A DNA stretch of 64,000 bases from Acridotheres tristis (taxonomy: Eukaryota; Chordata; Aves; Passeriformes; Sturnidae). Positions 46,601 through 57,620 of this stretch are shown in pieces (within the stretch, counting starts at the first letter, position 1; each line of letters begins with the position of its first letter). Location of the stretch: assembly GCA_037013685.1 (NCBI GenBank), contig CM072884.1:2542001-2606000 (forward strand), in the 5' to 3' direction. Under the pieces are notes generated by a model, which worked only from the letters and a program-made list of their open reading frames with translations, was not told where the DNA came from and made no database searches. The position numbers and the translations under genes are program-made.

Positions 46601-46839
46601 TTCACATTATTAGATTCCTTAAAACATGGCTTTTGAATCCCTACTAAGTTTTTCATTATTTTTTTTCTTAGATTGATTTACCTGTGTTACCATTATATGT
46701 ATTTTCTTGTGAACTTTAACAAAAATATACCTGGTTTTGCAATTTTTTAGAAGTAATAGCAAGCCAGAGATCTATTCAAAACTTGAGTCATGAGCAAAAG
46801 TTATCATCACTCCTGGAGTTAAACTTTTTTTAATGACTA
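43688..46839. other. Noncoding sequence, no gene seen
   Basis: Unique A/T-rich sequence. A TAAT-rich patch lies near 46080-46130 (CGTTAATTGATTTAAATAAT). Between 44980 and 46839 there is no open frame of note and no recognised repeat. Confidence 0.5.
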
Positions 46840-47160
46840 ATTCTCTAATGGATATTGTCTAATGACACTGTTCTCCCTTGCTAATGGACTGGAAAGTACC
46901 TCATTGCCTTCAAAGCATGTGATTATGTCATTCTAACTCTGTCTAAATAGAGAACTGTAATATCTGTTAAATGTCTCTGCCCTCGTGCTTATTGGAACCA
47001 GAGAGATGTCGTGTAAGATGGAGCTGCTCTGCCAGTTTTGAGCTAATTCTGCACTTGACTCATTTTCAGGTGCCTCCTAGTCTAGGATTGCCATTAATGA
47101 GTCGTTTTACAAGAGCTGTTTGACCTGCACACCACTTGCTCATTTTAAGGATGTATTTCT
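46840..47160. promoter_or_regulatory. Candidate conserved noncoding element, strong
   Basis: Unique sequence with repeated TAATG words (TTTAATGACTAATTC, CTCTAATGG, TCTAATGACAC, GCTAATGGAC) and, further right, GAGCTAATTC and CCATTAATGAGTCG near 47091. CpGs are retained in CCTCGTGC, GATGTCGTGTAAG and GAGTCGTTTTAC. Repetition of one homeodomain core at variable spacing in non-repetitive DNA suggests an enhancer. Function is inferred. Confidence 0.33.
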
Positions 47161-50100
47161 CCCATCACCTTTCCACATCTTATAGCCAAACCCACCATGG
47201 CCCCCAACGCAAAATTACAGACACGTCCTTTTCAGACAGGTTCTTCAGCCAAAGAATTTCCAGTGATTTGTGCAGAAGAGGCACATTCTTAGAAGTTTTC
47301 TTTGGAAGAGTGAAGTAACTTCTCTGGTGAGTTCTCTGCATTCCCTCAGCACCACATCCCTGCTCTCAGGCTGTGCACTCTCAGCCACATCCAGGTGAGC
47401 ACTGCTTCTGTCTCACAGGAATTATTTGTTAGCTTGGGACATGAGCCTGCTCTTTACACACAAGTGCCACGTGAGGAGTAATCCCAGCAAAGTCAAGGAT
47501 TCCCATTTCCCTCTCATTTTTACAGCAGAGAGCTGAGATAGTTCAATGTCATCTGAGCTGATTTGCTATCCACTTGTTTCCAATGGAAAATGACAGTTAA
47601 AAATACAGGGTGTGGAGCTCTCCAGAGTGGAATCAGTTTGGGATCTGGCTCTTTTTTTTTTCCATACAGACCCCTGGCACAGTGGCACCTGCACAGCCAA
47701 ATCCACATCCAGAGACAGAATTGGAAATGAACTGGGCACTCTGTCTATGAAACATCTGCTTGGAGTGATACCACAGCAGCTGTGATGATCTAAGAGCAAA
47801 CAAAGCACTTCAAAATTCAATTGTACAAAAGGGCCTTCGAGGAGGATGATAAATGACCTAAATTAAATTTTTAAGTACCTCATTCGAGCCTCACCCATAA
47901 TGAACACTTTTCTCAAGATTTCTTGCACCTGTCATTGTTGGAAAACAACGGGCATTCACCTGCCTGTTGTTTAAAGTTGTTTTCTTAGCATGTTATTTGT
48001 CAGACAGCATCTGAAGCACTGCCTTAAGGAATTAGTATTTTGGCTTTTTTGTTCCCTTTTGTCATGCCACTTCCTTGTACTCACCTGGCAGGAACTCAGA
48101 AAATAACTTGTTTCAGGGGGCAAAAAAAAAATCTGTCTCGGTCCAGAGTTCCTTTGATAAAAAGTGTTTTCTATATTGATATCTCTGAAGTTATTTTGGA
48201 GTTCTCCAAATCTCAAAATGGCAAGGAATAATTAACCACTTGCCAAGATGATGAACCTGGAAGGCAGTAGATTTTTGAATCAATTTTATAGGTGTAGTTT
48301 CCTTAACAGCAGTGCTCTTAACTGCTGGATTGTTCTAGCATGTTTTCTACTTGAAACTAAAGCATGATGAAAATGTCATTTGCTCTGTCATTTTGTATTT
48401 CTTACCCTGGTTCTTGGTAAACATTATTGTCACCTAAGCCATTGCTGAAATCCCTTTCAGGGCTTGCTTAGATCCGGTTTGCAGATATCAGATTTGAAGA
48501 CTGGCAGTCCTCTAGACTTTGGAGCTGTGCTATTTCTTGATAATCTATTTTAGGGTGTTGCATTTTCTTTTTGGTTGAGTGAAGGCTGTTTAAGTGCTAC
48601 TCCATAGGCTGTGCTTTAATTGAGCTTGAAAATGTGGGTGCTAAGACCTTAAAACCAATGCAAAGTGAGCAGCCAGAACTATAACTTTTGAAAATCAATT
48701 TTCCTAGAATTATTTTTAAGTAATTCCTTCCATTACCTCATTAATATCTGTATCTTCCCCCTGCTCTTTTTTTTTCCCCTACATACCATTTCAGTGAAGT
48801 AAAAGATTATGGTCGTGGGCAATAAAAGAAAAATATGGGGTTATGAAACGAATTTAATTTTTCAGGCTCTTTTTACCGAGTGACACTGTGAGGGGCCAGT
48901 GGCTGCTCAGTGCTCCAGGCTGCCCAAGCACTGGGGCTGCTTGCAGACATCCCACCTCTGGGATGGCTGTAAAAATTACCACAAGGTGAAGATTAAAATG
49001 AAGCCTGGGACTTTTTTTCTGCTTTTTCCCAAGGCTCTAAATCTCACAGAGGTTTTCAGTGGCTCTGAAGTTCCATCTCAAAATAGGAGGTAAAAAATTT
49101 GTAAAGCAAAATTTTGTCATTTTGATTCCAGGAGGTAAAATATCAGACATTGTAAGCTCACTGCACTGACTTTGATTCTTGCCAGAGGTCCAAAACAATC
49201 GTGCCATTTTGAAAATTAAAGTGACTGGGAGCATGATGTATGTTTGTGCAAAGCAAATGCCAAACTTGTATGCTGGAGTATTCATGAATCCACAGTTTTG
49301 GATTCATAAACAAGTGTTTGAGCCAAAGGTCCCTAAGTATCAGCCTGATGGAGACCAGAAACTCTGCTATTTACTTATCTAGCTAATGTGCACTAATCAA
49401 TACTCCTTCAGGAGTGAATATTTGAAGAAAGTAATTCATGCTTTGCTTGCAATGTTGAAAGAATTAATTGAAGAGTTGTTGGTATTGAAAACATTATAGG
49501 AAATTGCAGCCTGATTACAGAGCAGGTAAAGAAGCAAAATGCAGTGGTTACATTTTCCTTCATGAATTAGTTTCCCTGTTATAATAAATTATTTTTCTAG
49601 GGGTCAGATACAGGTAGGTTACAACACAGAATTGCCATTAACCCTCGCACACAACACTTCTATTCTTGGGAGGTATTTAAAGGGTATGAATCAGTTGCCA
49701 ATAGTTAAAATTCCTTGGTTAATTTGTCACATGCTTTTCCTTTAACACTCCCAGTGTACCCTTTTCCAAACTAAACTCTGATAGCTCCAGATTTCTGGAG
49801 ATTTGATTTTTTTCATAGGAATACTGCCACTGTCCTTCCTTCCTTCCTTCATCTCCTCCTGCTTTCACTTTTTAATCTCTTTTAACCTCTGCAAGCAGGG
49901 CCAAGCCCATGCCAGCATCACCACTGAGTTTTCTGGTGTTTACTTGCACTGAACTTTGTTTGTTAAAGAAAAATTGGCATGGTCCATTTTTTTTTTAGTT
50001 CACAGAAATAATTTACATCACACTTTTTGCCTGGCAAGACCTTGCAGAAGCATCTTCCTCTGGGAGACTCTTCTGTCGATGGGATTTAATCACGTGCCAC

Positions 50101-51844
50101 AAAAATTCCTTCTTTGGAGGAGCCATCATGAACTGTTCTCCTCCCCATGCATGTGGATTCCTAAAGGGGTCTCTGTGATTTCCCTGGTTCCCACGCAGGA
50201 ATTTCCTCTCCCTTGTGAGGTGGAAGCTGTGGCAGGAGAATTCACAGGGGAAGTATCCACAGGCTGCATTATACAAACCCTGCTGGTAATAAGCCTCTAA
50301 ACCATATGAATCAGATTTAGCAGTGGATGGTTTTTAAAATGTGAGTTTCCTTTTATTTCTTATCTGTACTGGAATCATTTACATTATTTTTTTGGAGTTT
50401 TTCTTGAGCAACAGCAGAGCTGGAAAGCCCCAGTAAGAGCTCATGCCTGGGATACTCCCATGGGCTCCAGGCTGTGGGAGACTCTTCCATGGCCAGAAGA
50501 GTTGGAGGTCTGTGAACTATCCTGGGTTCTGCAATTCCAATTAGAGCACTGGAAACTCTGTAAATTAACCAGAAGATCTCTGCAGAGGGAGGCATTTTCT
50601 GTCCTCAGCCTGTAATCCAGACACAGCTTCCATTGATTTTGTTTTGGGTTTTATTTCCTCAGGACATTTTAGACTTGATACTCAAAAGGCAGGGAAGTTG
50701 ATGTCATGAATGGATCTACTTCTTCTTGCTTACAATGCAACAGAGAGCCCTTCCAGATGAGGAATATATTCAGGTTCCCATAACACGCATAATTACAACA
50801 CCTCCAAAAGTTTATTTCATATATAAATTACCAAAATTATCACATTACTCTAACAGTCCTTTTTGGGTAAGCAAAAAACAGTGCAGGTTTGTCTTTTTTA
50901 GGTGACTTTACAGACAGCAGAATTCATATTTTACATGTCCTCTAAGGTTGTTAATATTGTCCTTACATATAGTAAATTAACACTTTAGGAAGAAATAGGA
51001 TTCTTCTATAATTTTTACAATATGACATTTCAATAGTTTGCATTATAAAAAAAATACTATTGTAGTTGTCTGCTTTGTGTATTTTTTATTTCATTCATCT
51101 TAAATGTATTATTTCTGTATAAAACTGCCAATATAACAGTAACTTTAATAACATTAATTCCCTTCAATGATATTTTAAGTATGTAGGTTGTTTCACTGAT
51201 AAAAATGACTAAAAAGTAGGGGGAGAAAAAAGTGCAAACACTAATTTTATGGCTTTTTAATTTGCAGTAATTTTTCAAAACCTGCCAGAAAATGAAATCT
51301 GGGAGAAGCCTGACCCAGGCCCACCATTAGAGAACTTAGTGAAACTGTGCTCTTTATGAAAAGAAAACATCCTGACTGCTCTTATTTCAACTGTAGCACA
51401 TGGGTAGAAAATATAAGCAAAAATTTTATAGTCAGAAAAGTGGCTGTAGTACCAGCACAGGCTGTTTGTGTACCCTGTAAGGGTATCTGCCCTGGCAGTT
51501 GGAATAATCTGTACATTTAGGATACCTCTTTAATGCCTTTTAACATATTGTTGAAGCCAAATGGTTGCCAGATGAATGATCTGCAATATAACAATTTTGT
51601 ATAAGCCTATAGAAAAAGTAGCTTTGTATAAGAAAGTTTTTTTTTTTTTTCTGCAACTCCTTCCCATAAGAATATTCTCAACCCAGGCTAATTTGTTCAT
51701 GCCAAATGTCTTAAATTGAAATGGTAACCATCAAATAAGCACTTTTACTCAGAACACATCTGCAGACAAGGATGCTGGCCCATATGAAAAGGGATTTACT
51801 TCTGGGAGCTTTCCCAAGCAGACTTGGAGTTTGAAATAGCAATT
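47161..51844. other. Noncoding sequence, no gene seen
   Basis: Nearly 5 kb without a supportable gene, RNA or transposon. Small features are a (CCTT)4 run at 49833-49850 and 14 T at 51637-51650. Open frames such as 49179-49382 (plus, 67 codons) and 49956-50300 (plus, 114 codons) have no recognised family. Confidence 0.55.
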
Positions 51845-51868
51845 AAAAAAAAAAAAAAAAAAAAAAAA
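51845..51868. repeat. Poly-A tract (24 A)
   Basis: An uninterrupted run of 24 A followed by GAAACCAAAAGG. No retroposed gene or SINE body was recognised upstream. Confidence 0.97.
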
Positions 51869-52492
51869 GAAACCAAAAGGCCAGAGAGGCTTTACTTCAA
51901 TGTTTATTTCCAGTGAATTCATATACAGGAAATTGAGGAAGACTGTCCTGCAATGGGCTAAGTGGAAGGTGTAGGAGCATCAGAATAATGTTCTAGGGCT
52001 GGGTAAAACCCTTCCCTCCTCAGATGCTCACACAGAAATTCACTGGTACTCAGCAAATTGCAGGGTAACCTCCAGGGTTTGTGGTGAGCCCTGATACGTT
52101 TGGCCTGTGGACCGACTGGAGGTAAAATTTCAAATAAAAGATTTTAATTTCTGGTCAGATTGCCATTAACTCCATCCACCTCACGTTCCTGCAGTGCCAC
52201 CCCTCAGTGGGTAAAATGCCACGGGAATTGATCCCATTTGTGCTGTCACAGGGCTCTGGGGTGGATGACCATGAGTCTGGGAGTACAAATGATCCCTTGC
52301 TCTGTCCTTTCTGCACTGCCTGGCCAAGGTGACATGTCTGGCCTGGGATAAGGAGCCCCGGGACCTAAAGCCCCAGGGAGGCAGCCCTGTCACTCATGTA
52401 GAGAAAAAAGGGATCTAAGTGCCTTAATTAAGGGAAAACGGCACCTCAAACCCATAGTAAGCTGAAACTTAACTTTTTTTTTTATATTTTAG
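51869..52492. other. Noncoding sequence, no gene seen
   Basis: Unique sequence. A 70-codon minus-strand frame at 52181-52393 has no recognised family. The right edge is a T-rich stretch that could serve as the polypyrimidine tract of the following exon candidate. Confidence 0.5.
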
Positions 52493-52623
52493 CCTGACAA
52501 CCCCAAGTTGCAAACCTGTATGAGCACAACCTGCCTGTGTCAAGCCATCAAAAGGAGAATGAAGTGTAACACGCCCTCTGAAACTTGTCCTTCTTCCTTT
52601 GCATAAATCTTGCTCTCTGCCAG
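52493..52623 (+). other. Exon candidate, 131 bp
   Basis: The left side is a strong acceptor: a T-rich run ending TATATTTTAG at 52483-52492. The right side is a consensus donor, CCAG followed by GTGAGT at 52624-52629. One frame is open from the first base for 37 codons, PDNPKLQTCMSTTCLCQAIK followed by RRMKCNTPSETCPSSFA, then TAA at 52604-52606. The peptide is Cys-rich but I do not recognise it. A noncoding RNA exon, a terminal or poison exon, or chance are all possible. Confidence 0.22.
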
Positions 52624-53340
52624 GTGAGTTTAGCTATTCCCTAAAACAAAGTGAGGCTGCACTTGATTCTTACTTACAAAAGATTCCAATAGAAGTTGTT
52701 CAGATTATGGAATATTAATGAAAAGGGATGTAAGGTATCATCCACTTGCTATTATTTTAGCAGTAAATTAGAGCTAGTGACATCTAACAAAATCATAAAG
52801 ATGGGGAAATCACCAGGGAAGGAGTTGAGCCCATTTCCAGCATATAAAACTACAAATGGATCTCGCTGGCTCCATTAAGAGGTTCAAGAATTGTAACAGG
52901 GGTCTCCAGATTTCTATTAAAATAGTATATACAGTATGATTACAATGCATTATATCTCTATATAATATTTATTCATTTCCCTAGTCTTTTGAACTTCATG
53001 ATCCTTTGATCAATTATTTTCAGAGAAGGAAATTGAAATTTCTTACGTGGCAACTTTGACAAATGTGCAGCACATATATTGTATAGCATTCTCATGGGGG
53101 AACTTCAGAAATAAAATTAGTTCCATCAACATGCCACGAGTTCATTGGTTTGGGCCTTCCTGAACCCTTTGTCATGGTGAATGTGCAAAGGATCCTTTCA
53201 CCTTTATCTCTTTTTAGAAACATTGCCTAAGAACATTCTTATTACTCTTCCTAATTGCCTTTCCCAGCACTTTACCCTTCTTTTCTCAATAGGAGTCTAA
53301 TAACAAGGCATAATTTCCCCATGGAAAAATAAGTGAAAAA
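52624..53340. other. Noncoding sequence, no gene seen
   Basis: A/T-rich unique sequence without a recognised feature. Confidence 0.5.
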
Positions 53341-53405
53341 ATATATATATGTATGTATGTATGTGTGTGTGAGTGTATATAAGTGCATGCACACACATAG
53401 ATACA
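53341..53405. repeat. Compound AT/GTAT/GT microsatellite with inverted repeat
   Basis: (AT)5 passes into GTAT units and then a (GT)n run. It is followed by TGCATGCACACACATAG. TATGTGTGTG at 53360-53369 is the exact reverse complement of CACACACATA at 53390-53399, giving a 10-bp stem with a 20-base loop. Confidence 0.9.
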
Positions 53406-53619
53406 TAATTCAGTGGAAAAATTACTGTCTCAGCAGGCAATATATGCCTTCCATTTAGGAGCAGGCCAAAGATGATGATAAAATCATTAATTCTGTCAAT
53501 ATAAATGCTAAATAGAAATGGGAAATTGGTTCTCTGCCTCGTGTCACATTTTCTCTGGTAGGAAATTACAGCAGAGAAATTCAATCTGACGAACTTTCTG
53601 TGTTTATAGCCCCCTCATC
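53406..53619. other. Noncoding sequence, no gene seen
   Basis: Unique A/T-rich sequence without a recognised feature. Confidence 0.5.
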
Positions 53620-53890
53620 AAAGCTACAGCACGTGAAAGGCAATAAATAGTGTGACACCTCTTAATTAAACAGTGCTATTGTTTAGGCCAAAATAAATGC
53701 ATTTTTTTGCTTGACTAGTGAGCAAACTGCAAGCTCCCACAGGAATCATAACATAAAGGGGCCATAAAAGTAAACTAAAATCAAATTGACAAGCCTGCAC
53801 TAATTGTCTTTGGCATTATAGCACTGCAAAGGTGACTATAGGTTGAGAGATAATAGAAGCAAGCCCATTAGTAGTAAAGCACTGAGTGTC
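53620..53890. promoter_or_regulatory. Candidate conserved noncoding element, strong
   Basis: TTAATTAA at 53662-53669 lies in unique sequence with CACGTGAAAGG just upstream (an E-box CACGTG near 53631), AAAATAAATGCATTTT, CCATAAAAGTAAAC and CACTAATTGTC. Low-complexity sequence is nearly absent across 270 bases. Texture and motif set resemble a developmental enhancer; conservation is untested. Confidence 0.33.
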
Positions 53891-55264
53891 TTAATGTTTG
53901 TAAAGAGAGCATTTTTTACCTTTATTCTGGGTATTTTATGCCTTGTACAATTTCCTAAATTACCATCTTAGATAAGTTTGCAAGTTGAATTTATAAGAGC
54001 ACTGGTTTTGGTAGGAAATTGCTACATCATAGTGGGGGAAGCCTATTACAGACAGATGTAAACTTTGATTTTCACATTGGATGATAGCAAGGGCTTGTAG
54101 AAAGGTGGTGAAGAGAAAGGAAGGGAAAGAATGTGGAAGTGTGGAAAAAATAAATTAGTCTGATTTTACAGTGTGAGTTGAGATACAAGAAGATTATTCA
54201 AAATCTTCCCTGTATATCTGTGATTTACTTTTCCAAACACACAGAATACTTATTGTTAGTTGTGGATATGGATTCAGTTTCATTCAAAGGTTGTGGAAAA
54301 TTAAGCATTTTTTCAACTTCTTCTTCTGTCATCTCTTTAATTATTTTAATAGATTTATCTTCCCAGTAAGAAGGAAAATATGAAAAAAACCATAGAAGGC
54401 CACAGTATTAAGATGGATTTCTGAATGCAATCAATTGCTTTTTTAAACATAGACATTTTCTAGAAAACTAAATTCTTTTGTTCATGCTTTACCTGTAATT
54501 TCCCTAAAAGCTCAGTCAAGAACTGCAAGAAAGAGAAGTGCTGCTCTTCCATGTAAGACACTTGACCCATGAGGGACTCTGCTTTAGATCCAACCATTGT
54601 ATTTTAAAAGGAACAAATCAGTAAATGGAATTATTCCTTCTGCTCTCACCCATGGAGTGAATAAATAAAATCAAAACTGAGTACAGGGAGAAGAAACTTA
54701 GCTCACCTTATTGTTGGGTTGTGGAAGTAAAAGCCAGGGTCATCCTACAGCTGAAAAATGCAGAGAACCCCCACCATAAGCTCAGGGAGCAGGGATTTAG
54801 GATTCCATTGGAAAGAGTTCATATCTTGGTATTTTACTTAACTTTGAACAGACAAATTTCCTGTTACTAGGTGTCCAAGTTGCCTTCATATGAAAAGATA
54901 GCTGGTGCTTGGCTTCACAGGCAAAAATCTGGATTAAAAATCATCCTAAAAGCAGTTGTTTCCTGTAACTCCAAAGTAATACTAATAGGTATTGTTGAAC
55001 TCCCAGATGCACAGAGGCATTTTAAATGATGCATGTTTTCTTTTACCAGCTAACCTTTACTGATCTCTCAAGCCGTGTTATCTTTAGGAATCAATAGTCC
55101 ACCAGCAAAAGGAATTATGAAAACATGGAAAGTGCTCAAAGATCCGTGACTTCGAGTGCAAATGATGGAAAACCCTCAACTCAAATTACTGTTTGAAATA
55201 TAGTTACCCATAAGGGCAAGCCAGGCTTTTGCTTTGCCCATTAGCCTGAGCATGAGCAGCATTA
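53891..55264. other. Noncoding sequence, no gene seen
   Basis: A/T-rich unique sequence. A 63-codon plus-strand frame at 54178-54369 has no recognised family. No repeat or RNA gene was recognised. Confidence 0.5.
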
Positions 55265-55565
55265 AAAGCAGCGGAGCCGAGCCCCGCTGAGGATGGAGAG
55301 CTTGTTATTGCTGTGTTACGTGCAGAACTCTCACAGCACTGGGGCTGTGTGGCTGGAATACAGAACGAGCCTCAGCACTGCCAGAAAAGCAGGTTCTGTA
55401 ACCACCCTGCTGTCAGAGATGGATTTTCCTGTGCTTTCCAAACTGAGGGATTGCTCCAAACCCCAGCGTGCTGCACGGAATGCAAATGCGGCGCTGTTCT
55501 GTTTGACTAAAGGTTCTGAATTGTTTATACTTCTTACTATGTGGAGTAGAGTAAAACTTGTGTAA
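55265..55565 (+). other. CpG-richer patch with a 90-codon ORF
   Basis: Within a CpG-poor window this patch carries about nine CpGs, including AGCGGAGCCGAGCCCCGCTG at 55270-55289. An ATG at 55293 in good Kozak context (GAGGATGG) opens a 90-codon frame ending at 55565. It begins MESLLLLCYV, which looks like a short signal-type start, but the rest has no domain I recognise. It could be a small promoter or first exon, or chance. I do not call a gene. Confidence 0.2.
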
Positions 55566-57429
55566 AAAGGCAAAATAGTACGTGCACAGTAAATTTAAAT
55601 TCAAAATTAGAGACTGGTGGGGGAAGAAATGACAATGAGAGATAATTTTTTTTCCAAAGGCTGTGGCAAATTTTCCCTTTGCAAAGCTTTAATCTGGTTT
55701 GGGTGGTTTTGAAGGACATGTAAAATCAAAACCAGAGTGAAGGATGCTTACCAGAGGGTTTTGTCAGCACTGGGAAAACTTGTCAAGATGTAAGTTTTAC
55801 CTTTCCTTCAGAAGCTCTGGGCCAGGGGGAGGATTGTCCCAGCAAACACCATTTTCTCAAGATTCTTCATGAGAGCAGCAGGGTCACACCTTCATGGCTG
55901 CTGGACCTTCTCTATCCACAGCTTTTCTCGATTTTTATTTTTCTTCTGTCAGCAACCCTTAAAAACCGTGGCTTTCTTCATACATTCAGCCAGTTCTCCG
56001 AGGTAACTCCAGAAACAGTTCCCAACCAATTCTACTTTTGAGGGTCACCTGCTGAAAATAAGTCTGAAAATGACGAAAATCAGGAAAAAAAGCCCACCTC
56101 ACCAAGTATGATATGCATTTTTATATCAGTGTAATTTATTGACTGCAATATTTCTCTCTGCCTTTACAAGAACTAGGAAAATGTCTCTGAATTCCTCATA
56201 CCACATACCACAGTTGGAAACCTTGGAATTTTTTGAAATCTTTCAGCAGAGGTAGAGCAAGACCATGTGAGCAAAACCTTGTAGCTTTGGAGGGCAGGGG
56301 AGAAGTAAAACTTTTGAACTTCTAATCAGACTTAACTGGGAATGTTCAGGTATTATTTCTTTCTTGTTTGCCTACTAAATTTAGTACAGACTGACATTCT
56401 CATCTTTGTCTGATGTGATTCCACTGAGAGTAAGAAACTTTAGCTGATTTTTGTGATATCTTAAGCCCTGATTTCTCCATTTATTGTCAGTGATGGCTCA
56501 TTTCCAAGCCAATCTGTAGAAATACAACATTTTGCTAACTGATACCAAATACATAGGTTAATGTAGGGTAAAAAGGTATGGGAATTGACATTGTGAAGGA
56601 AATAAGTTTGATTTTTTCTTTGAAGCTTTTATTTATGAAAATGGAAATTTTTACATTTCAGCTGAATAGAAGTATTTGTGCACACTGATAATGTTTTCCT
56701 TTTGTATTTCTATTCATAAAACACATAAATTCTCCATGTTAATTTTTTTTTTATTTTTAGCCCCCTGGTATTTAAGCTTCTAGGAATGTTTCTGCCCAGA
56801 ATTTTTCCTGCAATGTATAAGATAGAGAAATGAAGTTGACTTTTCTTAAAGAAGTAGGACTTAAGGAAAACCCAGTTACTCCCAGTAACAACAGAACTGT
56901 GTTTCCTTTGTTTCTTTGAGGGGTCTGAAATTATTTTGCGACTTGTCAAAACTTAAAATTAAATACACTGCAAAATCTGTATTATATATATATATAAAGC
57001 AAGCCTGGAAATTCACTAGGAGAGACCCAGTGTGAGTGTCATCTTGTGCGGGAGGCGTTTTGCCCAAGCACTTTCTTGTTGTGTGTTAAAAATACCTTTG
57101 GATCTTTCACACTCTGCCAAACAGAAAGTGCAAAGAAATTCAGGCCCACGAGGAGACCACCTCTAGACTGAGAGGAAACATATGCTCCAGAAGCAGGGCT
57201 CTTTTTCATTCAGCCAGCCTGGCATAATCCTCACATTCCCAGACTGACTCTTGTCAGGATTTTTAAAAAATGTGTGTGGGGGCAGCTGGAGTAGTTTCCG
57301 TTCCACTTTATTTAAGCTGTGCCTCTTATCCTGCCACAGACTTGGCAGACAAATGCCAGCCTTCTTCAGCTCTTGCTGGAGATGACTAAACCCAAGCCCT
57401 GCTATTGATTTGGGGATGATTTAGTGCCC
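55566..57429. other. Noncoding sequence, no gene seen
   Basis: Unique A/T-rich sequence. It contains a (TA)7 run at 56983-56996. No gene or transposon was recognised. Confidence 0.5.
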
Positions 57430-57620
57430 CCACGTCAGGAAGATGTCCATGGATTCTTTTATTCACGCTGTTACAGGAATGGTTTAAATTGGCAAGAATT
57501 CACAGTTCAGACTTCATCTCTAATCCATATTAGCAGAGGGGCATTGCTTTTCATTAGCTGCTAATGAATGATTTGGTATGGGCTGTGTGCTTTCTGAGCA
57601 GCCTCAGACCATCACTGTGT
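57430..57620. promoter_or_regulatory. Candidate conserved noncoding element with inverted TAAT sites
   Basis: TCATTAGC and GCTAATGA form a perfect inverted repeat around a single T at 57551-57567, so two homeodomain cores face each other. CCATATTAGCAG lies just upstream, and CCCCACGTCAGG (near 57428) keeps a CpG. The sequence is unique. A paired homeodomain binding element is inference. Confidence 0.3.

Noticed and set aside
47350..47394. 45-bp segment between CCCTCAG and GTGAGC
   Set aside because: The acceptor tract is weak, the segment is very short and the peptide uninformative. It is most likely a chance splice-site pairing, as is the similar one at 20160-20211.
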